A DNA stretch of 64,000 nt from Theocolax elegans (lineage: Eukaryota > Arthropoda > Insecta > Hymenoptera > Cerocephalidae), in NCBI GenBank assembly GCA_026168455.1, contig CM047426.1:39738175-39802174 (forward strand), given 5' to 3'. The translations under genes were made by a program, and so were the position numbers. The notes below the pieces were generated by a model. That model was given only the letters and a program-made list of their open reading frames with translations, was not told where the DNA came from and did not search any database. Below are positions 1-11,608 of this stretch, one piece after another; the first letter of the stretch is position 1, and each line of letters starts with the position of its first letter.

Positions 1-880
1 GGCATCGATTTTTCAAGCGATTCTTTTCTCCGTGTGCGTGGATCAAGGGGTGGAAGAGGCAGGAGGATCCATCGAAGAGCGTGGAAACCAAGGTCCCCCT
101 GGCGCCAAAGCGAGGTTAGGCGGAGAGGACAGAGTAAGAGAAGGTACATAGAGCAGCAACGAGAATGAAAAAAGAGAAAGAAGAACAGGAGAAAAAAGCG
201 AGAAGAACAGGAGATAAAACACTATATAAGAAAAAAAACTTGGAGAGCACATGAACACGTCCGCACGAGACGAGCGTCCCGCCAAAAGTCCTAATTTCAT
301 TTTACCGATATAGTGTCGACTGTGCATGCGCGGCCAACGGGTGGTCCTGCAATTGTTTTTACCGATCACGTGTATAAACAGAAGGAACTGAATGCTTATT
401 AAAACTAGGTGTCGTATCGAAATTCTCATGAAACTCGTAAGTGACGAATTAACCTCTCGATTAATATATAAGTTCGTACTTGAATTACTTTTACAATGTA
501 TAGAAATAGATTATAGACTGTAAGGGTAAACAAATACTTTATCGACACAAGAGTGAATTGAATAATAATTAAAATAATTTCAATTGTTGCGTTTAATTCA
601 AATTTTCTATTTAGTAATGCTTCTTACTTTGAAATATTTATTAACTTATAATAATGTAAAAATTAAAAATAATTTAAAGTCAAAAATACAATACTTAAAA
701 TAAAAATTACAATACTGACAGTTTGGGGTATTACAACTATACTAGTTTAGTAAAATTTACTAAACCGTTTTGTAATTTTTACCAGATCATTTCTCTCAGT
801 GTATACAAAATTCTTATTTGTATCAACTCATAAATTTTCATACAAGTAATTTATTGTCGAATTTCTATACATTCTAAATC
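1..880. other. gene-free sequence, GC-richer to about 430
   Basis: The first 430 bases are clearly richer in G and C than the rest, with purine-rich runs (gagaaag, agaagaac). They may be the upstream or untranslated part of a gene lying left of the window. The 128-codon minus-strand open frame here is low-complexity and resembles no family I know. From 430 to 880 the DNA is AT-rich and I see nothing in it. Confidence 0.3.
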
Positions 881-904
881 CCAAAGTACAAAAGGTACTG
901 ACGC

Positions 905-1440
905 GAGAAAAGTAGAAAATATACAAAATTGTACTTTAAAAAGTATAAATTAAAGATTTTCAACTCATTAAAATGATAATCATTACAATTTGTACTTTTC
1001 GGAATACAATCATGTTTTAATCTTTGAAAAGTTTAATTTACATTTAAGAATTTAAACTTTCATAAATGACAATTTCATCAATTTGTACTTTTCAAAAATA
1101 AAAATTCACTTCGTTTAATATTAAAAAGACAAATTTGCTAATTTGTACTTTCGAAATGGGTAATTTCAGTAAATTGTACTTTTCAAATTAATTAATTTGA
1201 AAAATAAAGAAGTTATTTAAATTAATTAATTTTTACTTTTTAAAGGTACAAATTCATATTTTGTTCTATTTAAAGTACAAACTAATGAAACTAAACTTCT
1301 TTAAAGGATAATTTCGTTAGTTTGTACTTGACAAAAGTACAATCGTCAACTTAATTGTTTCTTCAGAAGTATAAAATAATGATTTTACACTTAATGTCAA
1401 ACGTTTAAATTTGTCAGTTTGTACTTCATTAAAGTATTTT
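905..1440. repeat. dispersed TTTGTACTTTT motif cluster
   Basis: The motif TTTGTACTTTT or its reverse complement recurs about ten times in 550 bases (for example near 930, 988, 1080, 1140, 1178, 1250, 1275, 1320 and 1425), at uneven spacing of roughly 40-90 bases. Both orientations occur around the GTAC core. It looks like a decayed tandem or foldback array. Its origin is unknown. Confidence 0.45.
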
Positions 1441-1450
1441 CATATTTTCA

Positions 1451-1709
1451 TTCCATGTCGGGTGGTCCGATCAAAATTTTAAAATGAACCAAGTTTTAGG
1501 TATAGACTGAAAATGTTTTCCAAAAAACAGAAAAAAATTTTTAGCTACTGCGGAATCCATCATTTGTTCACAGTTATTCTAACCTCAAAACGTTAAATTT
1601 TTCAAGGTTTTTTCAACACCATCTGTGTTTACTGCTATATTTATCTTAAAATCTATTAACTTTTACTATAGAACATTACATGTAACATTGTTTATGCTAA
1701 TAATTGTTT
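1451..1709. mobile_element. half copy of a long foldback element
   Basis: This stretch matches the left arm of the complete foldback element at 58999-59970. It shares the run GGTGGTCCGATCAAAATTTT, then cagaaaaaaatttttag, then the TTATTCTAACCTCAAAA segment, then ACTTTTACTATAGAA. Only one arm remains, with substitutions and small indels, so this is an old truncated copy. No coding capacity. Confidence 0.7.
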
Positions 1710-2140
1710 GCAAAAAAAATTCTTTTATGTTTTTCTTCTTATAAACTACTATAAACTGGTATTTTTATATGTCTTTTGGTTTTATAGATTTGGATACGAG
1801 TAATTATATTTATATATTAATAAAAATAATAGTTTATCATGCATATGTTATTCGTTCAAACTGATAAATATTGTATAAATTATTTACAATAAAAGTACAT
1901 TCGTTTACTTAATTCGTATTTCTAATAGAAAATTATAAATATTTTATACAGGGTCTCTGATAATTTAGGATAATTTGAATAATATTAGAAATTCCGTACA
2001 GAACTATATGAAATTTTTATCATTTTAAACTAATAAACTCTTATTAAGTTTATTTATCTTAAATATTATATAAAAATGTATAAAACATAAATGACAAACG
2101 TCATACAAAAAAATATAGTACAATATTCTTATAAATTTTG

Positions 2141-2699
2141 ATAAACTGCCCAGGCGAAAATTGAAACAATTAGAAGAAAATAATAAAAATTAATAACTGT
2201 TTAAAAAAATTTTTTAAAATTAATAAAAATTATTAATGTCTAGATATGAGACAAGTAAAAATAGTTATTAATTTTTATCAATTTTCATAAAAATTGTTGT
2301 TAATAGTTAATAATTTTTTCTAATTTATAACAGCATTGTAAAAAAATGTATGAGTGTATGTGTGTAAAAGTAAATTAAATTAATAGTAAATTATTATAAA
2401 TTAGGGTATAAAAAAGTGACGATTTCACAAAAAGGAAAAAGTAATAAAAATTTATAAAAAAAAATAAAATCTTCAATTTATTATAAAAATACAATAATGA
2501 TTCGAAAAAATTGATAATATTTTTGTTGTCAGACTGAAATACTCATGATTCAAGAAAAAAGTACTAAAAATTTATAAAAAGTAATAAAAATTAATAATAG
2601 TTTCTAAATGTTATCAATTGTCTCAAATCTAGACATTATATATATTATTATTAAAAGTTAATAATTTTTTATATTTTTTATTTCCGCCTGGGTGTTTAT
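2141..2699. mobile_element. non-autonomous inverted-repeat element (MITE)
   Basis: The ends are inverted repeats: ATAAACTGCCCAGGCGAAAAT at the left and the complement of cgcctgggtgtttat at the right. Matching subterminal blocks (AATGTCTAGATATGAGACAA against its inverse near 2610-2640) extend the inverted repeat past 100 bases. The interior is AT-rich with no gene. Superfamily is not evident. Confidence 0.6.
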
Positions 2700-3604
2700 G
2701 GTTATGATATTATACATTCTTATAAACTTGTCTTTATGTTTTCTTCTATGTAATTTTTTTTATAAAAACGAATATAGAAATTTTATAGAAGTTCTATAAA
2801 TTTTTTTTATAGAACTTATAGTATTTTTATAATTTTCTATGGGATTTTTTCAACCGAGAGCAGCTTAAAATATTTCTTTTAAATATACATGCACAAGAGA
2901 TCTCGAAACTTACTAGGCTAATCTAGATTTAAACAAATATACTAATTTTAGAACTAAAATTAAACAAGTATATTATACTATAATAATATAAAATATATTC
3001 TTATCTAACAATAAAACTTATAATAAAAAAATAATTAATACAAATTATAGAAAGATTAAATTAAATATGAGTATTACTATACCAGGGACGTCTGTTGTAT
3101 TTTAAGATATATAGATTTATAATAAATATGACACTATTCAAATATTAGAAAATATATCAATTTTGGTGTACAAGTGAGAAAAAAGTCCCTTATACCCATA
3201 TGTATGAATGGGTAGGCAGAGATAGACAACTCATGTCTGGAAGTCCAACTGGGAAGTACTATCGATGCCGAGTGTGTGTATTTGTAGTATGTGTGTATGA
3301 TAAATGGCATAGAGATTTTGCTGTTCTAACAACGAATTGTAAGTACTGCATAACTAGCCAGCACTTTGTTAAGTTTTAATAGTTTTAAATCAGACCTGTG
3401 AACAGGAAATCCTATTTTCCTCTGGGGTTTCACAGCAATATAGTGAGGATATTGTAAAATAAATGCGTGTCACTGTAACTGCCAGTGAAATATTTTTTGT
3501 AGAAATTCTGTATGTATACAATACTTTTGTACCATATGTGTTTTCTATGTAACTCGGGTTAAATAAATAAATACTTAGAAAGAATGAAAAATACATATAA
3601 TAAT
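2700..3604. other. AT-rich intergenic sequence
   Basis: I see no gene or clear repeat here. The 81-codon minus-strand open frame at 3390-3635 is low-complexity and has no recognisable domain. Confidence 0.5.
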
Positions 3605-3735
3605 AATTAGTAAATAGTCGATTGTTAAGGGTCAATAATAAATAAATCCAATTTATTTATGGAAGTGCACAACGTTTCGTCTGCTAAATTGGATTTATTT
3701 ATTATTGACCCTTAACAATTGACTATTTACTAATT
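3605..3735. repeat. small foldback with hammerhead-like half motif
   Basis: Arms of about 50 bases (ATTAGTAAATAGTCGATTG and its inverse) flank a centre that reads, on the minus strand, GCAGACGAAACGTTGTGCAC. That is the stem-II 3-prime strand, GAAA core and cleavage-side sequence also found in the larger foldback at 43048-43370. The first half of the ribozyme core is absent here. Confidence 0.5.
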
Positions 3736-3872
3736 CAACAACGAAGGATGAAAATTACAAATTACATATATTAATAATTCTATAAGTTAAAGTACATATG
3801 TATTTCCAAAAATATTATATGTATCTATTTTAAACTATGATTGACCTTACAGAGTATACAAAATACATGATT

Positions 3873-4318
3873 TTACATCGCTGCTCTCATACTTGGAGGT
3901 GAAACAAGTATTACACCATCACCTCTAACAAAAAGCATGGGAATATTTCTTTTAGTAGTACGATAAACTTCTTCATAAGTTTCTTCGTCGATTTCTATAG
4001 TTGTCACAGTTTCTTCAACTTCTCCAAGCACCATATTTAAATGTTGATCATAAGCCTATAAACAAATAATTACCTTTGATTTGGTGAAAAACCAGAATTT
4101 AAACACTTACGTGTAAACGACCACGAAGTTCTCTTTCGTTTCTCATTTTGACATAAATTCGCTCATCTAAGCTTAGCCTGATTAAATCTAGCGGTTCCTT
4201 GACATTAATTGCCGGTACCTAATCAAATTTGAGGTTACCATACACGATTCAATATGAAAGAAATACTTAAGAATTTTAAGAGCAAATTATACGGTACCTG
4301 TTCTACATCGTCTGCCAT
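3873..4318 (-). CDS. LSM3: U6 snRNA-associated Sm-like protein LSm3
   Basis: LSm3 is one of the seven subunits of the LSm2-8 ring, which binds the U6 snRNA 3-prime end in the nucleus, and of the cytoplasmic LSm1-7 ring, which works in mRNA decay. The gene has three exons: 4298-4318 (starts ATG, M-A-D-D-V-E-Q), 4111-4218 and 3873-4055 (ends TAA). Both introns are GT-AG and fall between codons. The product is 103 residues, against 102 in human. Sm1 contains [20 protein letters not shown] and Sm2 contains FVRGDGV at about residues 85-91, with the acidic [11 protein letters not shown] linker typical of LSm3. The Sm fold is complete and no damage is visible. The gene is missed by single-frame ORF calling because its exons are short. 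Identification is from family knowledge and is near certain. Confidence 0.97.
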
Positions 4319-4616
4319 GACAATTTATTAATGAAAAGTTAAATTTAATAATAACTGTAATTATATTCGTTTATTATATCTTGTTCAATTAAGATTGCAA
4401 GTTGCTGTGCAACGACACAAGACAGATCTATGCGTATATTTGCGTATTGCGTATATTGATTTGTGTGGATTTGTGTATACTAATCTGGTAAAATTTGGAT
4501 GATTTAGCGCCGCGTGGTGAGCAAAATATGTAGCCCTATTTATATTTAAAATTTAAATAGTTAAATACTTACGTGAACGCAGAACGGTGAACCCGTGAAC
4601 GTGAGTGATGCGAGCC

Positions 4617-4639
4617 ATGACTCATGACTCATGAGTCAT
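4617..4639. promoter_or_regulatory. three overlapping TGASTCA (AP-1/bZIP) sites
   Basis: Three 9-mers overlap by two bases: ATGACTCAT, ATGACTCAT and ATGAGTCAT. TGASTCA is the consensus site for AP-1 type bZIP factors. The cluster lies about 300 bases upstream of the LSM3 start and 1 kb upstream of the plus-strand exon at 5635, so it could serve either. Function is inferred from the motif only. Confidence 0.5.
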
Positions 4640-4929
4640 GAGGTTGAATTGAACCTTCTGCCTTCATACCGTACTATATAAATTAAATAAATATTAGAAT
4701 ACTTTTCAGTTAAAATTAATCTAAAATCAGTAGATATAGTCGAAAATAAGTTAATACAAATAATTAATACTCTTAATTTACTATAATTTCATCATCTAAT
4801 TAATTAAAAATTATTTTTAGCGATATCCAACATTTCATTTAATAAAAAATTTTACTTATCATCAATGTGATTATGAGACAAGGCAAATAAAAATATTATG
4901 GATAGATCTAGGAATAATTTGTCTCGTAA

Positions 4930-5634
4930 GTCGTAAGACTCGTAAGTTGTGTAGTTTCTGCCATACCGACGGGCGCTCAATCGTAGAGAATGTCGCCACT
5001 AGCACAAGGGTAAACACTAAACACTGATGGGGAAAATAAAAGTTTCGCATTGTATGATTGTTAATTGTATTGTATATGAACTCGGAAATCCAGTGAATCG
5101 GTTTCTTCGAGGGCGTGTGAACAGTATACGAATTAACAGCTTCAGACTGACAGTGTGACAGTCGACGGCGTGCAATACTAATATACTATAGGAACGGTTG
5201 CGGGGTGAGCGAGTAGAGAGGGCCATGAAGTCGTAAAGAGGAAGAGAGAGAGAGACACAAAGAGAAAGAGACAAGACTGCAGTGTATAGCGCTCTACGAC
5301 TACACTGCATGCAGTGCCCAGGGACTCGAGAAGTGCGAGTACCACTCGCTCGTTCGAGCATTGTTAACGTAACGTAACGCCATTTTAACTTGACGTGATC
5401 CGTGTGTTGTGTGTTTACCCGTTGTGCGTTCTTCTATGAGATCTTGTGCTCAAATCTTAAGTAGTTGTGTGAATCGGGAATCTAAAACGCGGAAGACGGT
5501 AGGGGTTTAACGTTCCGATCAGAGAGGGGCGACGCCACCCGAATCCGCTAGCCGAACTCACCAGCTGCCGTGTCACGTTCGGACTAACTTTATCTTTCGT
5601 TTTTGTGCCCGATATACGTTGTACACTCATCGTT
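4930..5634 (+). promoter_or_regulatory. probable promoter and 5-prime UTR of a plus-strand gene
   Basis: This is the most CpG-containing, GC-balanced stretch of the left end, with repeats TAACGTAACGTAACG at about 5365 and purine-rich runs near 5240. It runs straight into an ATG-containing exon with a perfect splice donor. No TATA box is obvious. The minus-strand open frame at 5017-5361 is a by-product of the composition. Confidence 0.4.
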
Positions 5635-6292
5635 ATGTTGGAACTAATATCTGCCGTACCGTTTAAAACGGTAAGTATGTAGTTAACAAGTTAGCCATTG
5701 TTTATCAGCCCAAGCTTTCTTCAGCTTGACCACCGGATATTAAATACTGACGTTTATTGTCCACCCTAAAAGATGGTTTGTCACATCTATTTTACTGGTA
5801 TTGATATAAACATGAGCGTATATCGCTAATTTCTGTCCATGATGCCTTTCCCCCTTCGTTGTCCTCGTCCTCGTCCACGTCTTTGTCCTTGTCATCGTTG
5901 TCTGCCACTACTACTTCCTCAATCTCGCCTTCTGGGCTTCTATATCTATGTACTGTGTACCTGGTTTTTAGCCTCCCTTGAAATCACGAAAACCCTTGCT
6001 GCATTTCGACTAATCAATACAAAAATTAAATACCATGAATGCCACCTACTTGAAAGAAACAAGTATAGAACAAAATAAATCTCAAAAGTTGAATCAAAAA
6101 AGAGTGTTATATATATTTTAAGTTTTTTAATTTCTCAGGGTACATTTTTCTCATTACCAGGCTCAACATTAAATGCGTATAGTTTAAATAGTGCAATCTA
6201 CAAGAAATAATACAATCTCAGAAAACAACACATTTTCATTTTTATAGGTTAGAAAAGGACAAGTGCATTTAAGTGTAAACTCCAGTCACTGA
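5635..6292 (+). CDS. first coding exon of an unrecognised gene; possible micropeptide
   Basis: ATG at 5635 opens twelve codons (M-L-E-L-I-S-A-V-P-F-K-T) that end exactly at a consensus donor, ACG|GTAAGTATG, at 5671. The first downstream acceptor I can join in phase is TTTTTATAG|GTTAGA at 6247/6248. It adds fourteen codons and a TGA at 6290-6292, giving a 26-residue peptide. The sequence matches no protein I recognise. Two readings remain open: a true micropeptide, or the first exon of a larger gene whose next exon lies further right. The donor is strong; the second exon is a guess. Transcript evidence would settle it. Confidence 0.35.
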
Positions 6293-7424
6293 TTGCCCCA
6301 AATAACTATTACATTATCAGGAATAAACATTAATTTTGCCAATGAAATAGCTCAGTTGTATTATTATACAATTTATGGTGATAAACAATTGATATAAACT
6401 TCAAGAATAATAATTTATATAAATTAGTAACTATTAACAGCAGAATGTTTTTTTTAAACTGTTAGTCAGTGTAGACTTTCAAAAATTGGTGACAAATAGA
6501 TGGTCATATACTAACTTGTACGCTCAACTCACTTATGGATACACATGTGTCATCAACTAGAATTTTGTAAGTTATTCAATACAATATATATTTATAAATA
6601 CACAATTTGTTGTTAAAACATTTTGGATAACACCATTTTTTGATAAACTTGAATAGTCTCAGTAATTATTTAACTTTATTTTAACATATTAAATTGTATC
6701 TTAAAATTTATCCCTAAAAACTAGTACTTACTTCTTTTTTCTCCCACCAAGTTTATGCTCATAAACTAAAACTATAAATCATTTATTATAACAATAAAAG
6801 TAGTTTCCTTTCCTGAACAGAGTGTACATATGTGTAACATATGTATAACAATTATTTATTCACATGAACAAAATTTTATTATGATTTGCATTTGTTGGTA
6901 AACAGTGCAAAAAAAATTTTTATATTACGCCATATGACTTAATGATGTATTTTTTTTGTTTAAAAAGGTATGATAATATATATATATATATATATATCTG
7001 TAAGACTACATTAGATTTATATATATATAAGGTATTTGTATTTTATATGAACAGGCTTGCAACAAAATTTCGAGGGATTTATATTTTATTGAAGATGGAT
7101 CTTATTTCAGGAGTTTATTTTATCATTGACTAATTCAAAATTTACTATTTAAAACAGCCTATAAAGTAAAACTATTTTTTTCACCTTAAGACTAATAAAG
7201 CTTTTATAATCAAATAAGATAGTGTCGCAAGTTTTAATTATGCATTACTTTAAAAAAGCAAATTGGTAAGTCTTTCTGATCACATAATCAGGTGTAAAAA
7301 TCTTTTTAATTTTAATAATTATAAAATAGAAAACAATTTAATCAGCTTTTATAAACCAATAACTATATATTAAATTTTCTAAATAAGTTTTAAATAATTA
7401 TAAATTCTAAATATTAAATTTTAA
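6293..7424. other. AT-rich sequence, intronic or intergenic
   Basis: No gene is supported. There is a short (TA)n run at about 6977-6997. Small open frames here are low-complexity. Confidence 0.4.
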
Positions 7425-7443
7425 ATATTAATTTTAAATATAT

Positions 7444-7875
7444 TTTTTTATTCTTGATTTTTGTGAAGTCTTTCCTGGCACTTCCTACCGTTTATCCCCC
7501 TGGGGACTTTAACGGTGTCCACCTACCACCTATGTGTGGGTGCTTTTATCCCTCCCTTAAAAACCCCACCATCTCGCATTCGCCCGGGGTTATGCCCGTA
7601 GATGAGGGAAACCTGTGAAGCAGGGAAAACCTCACCCAAGATGGCCGGTGTATTCGAAACTTTCTTTTTGGGTGTCAAAGTCACATTGCGTAGGCCTTGA
7701 CACCGAAACCGAATGTTTCACACCTCCCGCTCACGTTGTGAAGTGTGAAAAACACCTAACCCGCCAAGAAAGCCAAGCGACCAAGAGCGTCATCCACTTG
7801 GGTACCGCGCTCAATACTGCTTAACTTCCGTGACCGGCTGAGGTGCGTCTCCGCCACTCCGCCACCGCGTCGGTT
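7444..7875 (-). mobile_element. composite 5S/tRNA-type SINE, copy A
   Basis: Minus-strand SINE flanked by a perfect 19-base duplication (ATATTAATTTTAAATATAT at 7425-7443 and 7876-7894). The head carries a tRNA A-box-like GGTGGCGGAGTGGCGG, then a 5S-rRNA-like region (AAGTTAAGCAG..., ...ACCCAAGTGGATGAC in this more diverged copy), then a family body with CTCACGTTGTG and CGGGCGAATGCGAGA. The 69-codon open frame inside is incidental. Copies B, C and D are at 19113, 20020 and 58248. Confidence 0.85.
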
Positions 7876-7894
7876 ATATTAATTTTAAATATAT

Positions 7895-8531
7895 ATAAAT
7901 TTAAATAAATTTTAATTAATAATAAATTATTATTCTATACCATCCCCTGGTTACGGAGATGTTGGAATCGTTTCCCTTCCGTTATTAGAGATGTAAACTC
8001 TATAGGAGTGTTTAAAAAAGAAATATTAAAATTTGTATCTGCTAAATAATGTGTTCTTTCTTAGTCGTGTATGTCTTCATGTATGTCTATATTTTAATAA
8101 TATTTTCAATATTGTAATTGGACAAACTTTGCCCGTTTTATCTTTCTAAATAAATAAGTTAATAAATAAATAAATAAACAAGTCTTTATAACCAAGAACC
8201 TACTAAACCAAGAATATTAAACACATAACTAATATAAGCCAATGCTATATATTTTCAAAAAATTTAATTTAACCAAACACTTGTAGTACTATTCCATTTT
8301 ATTAGTTATACTCAATCCTAAATCTTGTTATCAATGGTTAAAATTTTAAAATTTAATAGTAAAATCAACTGATTTATATTATTTATTAAACTATTTGATT
8401 TAGTGGAACTGATTTATTATATTTGTTATTCTTACATATTGACAGGATATCAACAAATTTTCAAATCTTAATGATCAATGTTGGACAATCACTAAATGTT
8501 TAAAACATTATTATTCATTCATTATTGACCA
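7895..8531. other. AT-rich sequence with a possible retroelement tail
   Basis: A segment at 7940-8175 contains CCATCCCCTGGTTACGGAGATG and ends in (AATA)n, which resembles the 3-prime end of a short non-LTR retroelement. The evidence is compositional only and no coding sequence is visible. Confidence 0.25.
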
Positions 8532-8535
8532 TTAA

Positions 8536-8920
8536 GGGGGTTCCATACTCAGTTTTTGATGATTAATTAATAAAAAAGTAGAACAGTATGTAAAAAAATA
8601 AGAGAAGAGGCGCCTTTGTTTATTAATAATCTAACTGTGTGCTGAATTTCAGATTAAAATTATATTGCGTTTTTGAGAAAAGTCTTACCAAAAATTATCA
8701 AATCTTTTCACCTCGTTGAGGTTAAATTCGCATTTTTGGTAAGACTTTTCTCAAAAACGCAATATAGTTTTAATCTGAAATTCAGCACACAGTTAGATTA
8801 TTAATAAACGAAGGCACCTCTTCTCTTATTTTTTCACCTACTGTTTTATTTACAAATTTATTACTAATAATCACGATTGACGATAAGGTAGGGAGAATAA
8901 ATATTGACTATGGCACCCCG
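8536..8920. mobile_element. foldback MITE with TTAA target duplication
   Basis: A 385-base element between TTAA at 8532-8535 and TTAA at 8921-8924. Terminal repeats read GGGGGTTCCATACTCA and, inverted, CGGGGTGCCATAGTCA. The two halves fold on themselves with near-perfect arms (AATCTAACTGTGTGCTGAAT and inverse) around a centre near 8710. TTAA duplication is known for the piggyBac and Kolobok superfamilies; I cannot choose between them. Confidence 0.75.
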
Positions 8921-9733
8921 TTAATAGTTTCTCTAACATGTTTATATGTTTATAGGCATGTATGACTGTGTATGTGTTCACCTTTGTAATATTTAAAAAC
9001 ATTTAAATTAAGGTAGCTCTGTCATGTCAGGCCGTCTATGTTACAGAACAGTAGGATGCAATTTGTAGGATGCAGTAATATTTTGTTTATGATGCTGTAA
9101 GATATGTTTTAAATGTGGCAATATATTCAAATTACTTAGCATCACTTAATTTAACAGTCATTATTTAATCACAAAAAAATTTATTTATTTAAGTTATTAT
9201 CGTTTATATATATATATATAAATGTACTTTTATTTCTCTTATTTAACGAAGTAGATGCTGGATAATACACTGATACAATAATAATTTCTAAATTATCATA
9301 TTCTATTAGAATTATTATGTATTCAATATCATTACCATATTATTGAAGTATAGTATATCTGATTGAACTAAGTATATAAAACAAAAACCATTACCTTCAG
9401 ATTTATTAGTCTTTTTTATATTCTTATCACTCCTCACACATAAGTAACCTTTGATACTTGGTTCATTATCCGCTATATCAATGACAATTCAACAAATATT
9501 AAAATATCATAAAAGATTATTGAAGAATAAAATATTATTTAATAATTCATCTAATTTATTTTTTACGCTTCTTACATTTTGATAATATACACTAATACAT
9601 AATTTATATAGTTTTTTCATATAGTAAGTTTTTTGATATAGTGGTAATTTTTGGAACACTATGTATGCCAGCAAATTGCAACCTTTTTGAGGTTGTTGTT
9701 TGATTTTTTTAAATTTGTGTGGAAATGAAGTTA

Positions 9734-9883
9734 GAAATGAATAATTTATAATTTTTTATTAAAATAGTTTAATATATTGATATAAATATAATTTAAGCAC
9801 CTTAATATAATATTAATTATTTAAATTATATTTATATCAATATATTAAAATATTTTAATAAAAAATTATAAATTATTCATTTC
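9734..9883. repeat. AT-rich inverted repeat
   Basis: Arms of about 62 bases (GAAATGAATAATTTATAATT and inverse at 9864-9883) flank a 25-base AT-rich centre. It could form a long hairpin and looks like a small MITE. No target duplication was identified. Confidence 0.6.
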
Positions 9884-10009
9884 TATAAACATGAATAAGC
9901 GTTAAACTATTAAAATAACATTTACATGTATATTATATTTAAATAAATATTATGAAATTTTTTACATTATTATTATCCTATGATAAATAATAAAAAATTC
10001 TTTTGATAT

Positions 10010-10842
10010 TTTCTTTACTATATTCTTGAATCATTGAGCGCTGAATTAATTGATAGTCCTCTTGGATATTATTTTGCGTAATTTCATTATATTTCTTCAC
10101 TAAATATATTCAACTCTTCATCCGCTGTGCTCTGAAAATATAAGAATAATATAAAATATACATCTTCTTATTGATAATAATATTAATATAAATACATTAC
10201 CTAGTTTGTTGATTAGTGAAAGCTACATATTGTAAACATCCTTTAACAACTGCTAATAGTTCTCCAACATATCCTAGAAATTTATTTTAATGATTAATAC
10301 AAAATTGTAAACATAAATTGGCATTATATTTTAAATATATTTTTAATTTATATTTACCTGGTGATTTTAAAATCTTCACAAGATTCTTGTCTTTGTCCAG
10401 TAATTACAGAAACTAATACAGATGCTCCCTGTAGGATTTGTTGCAATTGTAGTAAAATCTAAAAAAGAATATATATTTAAGCAAACCATCGGGTATCAAT
10501 TAATTAATATTATTTATTCAAACCGTCAATTAAGTTTGATAATTGTATACTTATCTAATAAGAACATATGCTGTGGAATGCCTTAACCACTATTCGAAGA
10601 GTAAGTACATCTGTTGTCGCTAATACTTGGAGGTTACTCGCCAAAAATGTACAGCATCTAGTAGATTAAAAAAATAAATCTATAATCAACGAATAATCAA
10701 ATGCTTATGATAAATATAAATAATATGTGAAATACGAAGCATACCTTATGTACTTTTGGTGATTCCAGCAACAGATATAATTCATTTTATATAACTTTAA
10801 TTAATAAACCATGAGTAAATGCTGCTTGCTGTGGCTAACTAC
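10010..10842 (-). pseudogene. decayed multi-exon gene, family unrecognised
   Basis: Five minus-strand blocks have exon character with splice-like ends: about 10745-10842 (THGLLIKVI, ELYLLLESPKVHK), 10553-10657 (SNLQVLATTDVLTLRIVVKA), 10358-10458 (LLQLQQILQGASVLVSVITG), 10201-10273 (YVGELLAVVKGCLQYVAFTN) and 10010-10131 (STADEELNIFSEE). The helical, leucine-rich texture suggests an alpha-helical repeat protein, perhaps HEAT-like, but I do not recognise it. Stops interrupt the first and last blocks and several exon phases do not join, so it is not functional as read. A more decayed paralogous copy lies at 11478-11563 and 14998-15055. Confidence 0.5.
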
Positions 10843-11477
10843 AGATGTGTTGATTCAATTTTAATATTAATTTATACGAGAAAACCATTCTGTGTGTTAT
10901 ATACACTTGATGACACAAACTGAAAAATAAATTATAAATATTTACTGCATAAATAATTTATAGTATAAAATTTGAGTCTATTGTATGACTTAGTTGGGGT
11001 TTATGTGTAATAAATTTTAAAAACTACTTAAATTAAAATAATCCATATACTTATATACTTATTCACATTTGGCATAATTACATATTAAATTGTATTTGTA
11101 CAGTATGGTTAGAATCAAAGTATTGACATATTCCTTACTTGATAATACAAGAAAAAACAGATATATTACTTGTCGCGTATAAATGATTGTTGCTAATAAT
11201 TTTTTTGCGAAATGTTATTCGCTAAATGTAAAAAAGTGCATTGATTTCTGTACATCAGTTAAAAGAATAATATTTATTTAAAATAGACAAAGAGAATAGT
11301 TTTTAAATAATTTATAAAGTATCTGTACAAAAGTTTAGTGATTTAGCTTTAAAAAAATTTAAATAATATGATTTTAAACCTTTTCAATAGTATTCATGCG
11401 TGTGCAACTACTCGTATAGAATGTTTTGAATTTAGGTATCTTAAATTTTGTATAGTTATTTACCTTATATCACTTCT

Positions 11478-11563
11478 CTGTTTCTCCAGGGCTGCTTGTC
11501 TCCAAATAAATACAGGCAAAGGTCCAAGTTATAGATGCTCCATGAATAAATTTATAAGGATCT
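11478..11563 (-). pseudogene. second, paralogous copy of the decayed gene: exon fragment
   Basis: This block aligns with the 10358-10458 exon of the neighbouring pseudogene, with the same ATC-CTT opening after AG and an AG|GTAAAT end, but with a stop and many changes. Its upstream partner lies at 14998-15055 beyond the hAT element. The shared intron text (GCATCGGGTATTAATTAATTA) supports a tandem duplication that predates the hAT insertion. Confidence 0.5.
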
Positions 11564-11608
11564 GAAAAAATATACATTTTAACAAAGCATCGGGTATTAA
11601 TTAATTAG

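Noticed and set aside
43..429. 128-codon minus-strand frame with a hydrophobic stretch
   Set aside because: Low-complexity translation of a purine-rich DNA strand; no domain and no splice context.
905..1440. CRISPR-like array
   Set aside because: The repeats are short, degenerate and in both orientations, and the genome is eukaryotic.
5017..5361. 114-codon minus-strand frame
   Set aside because: Lies in the promoter-like region opposite a supported exon and reads as Ser/Leu repeats from GAGA runs.
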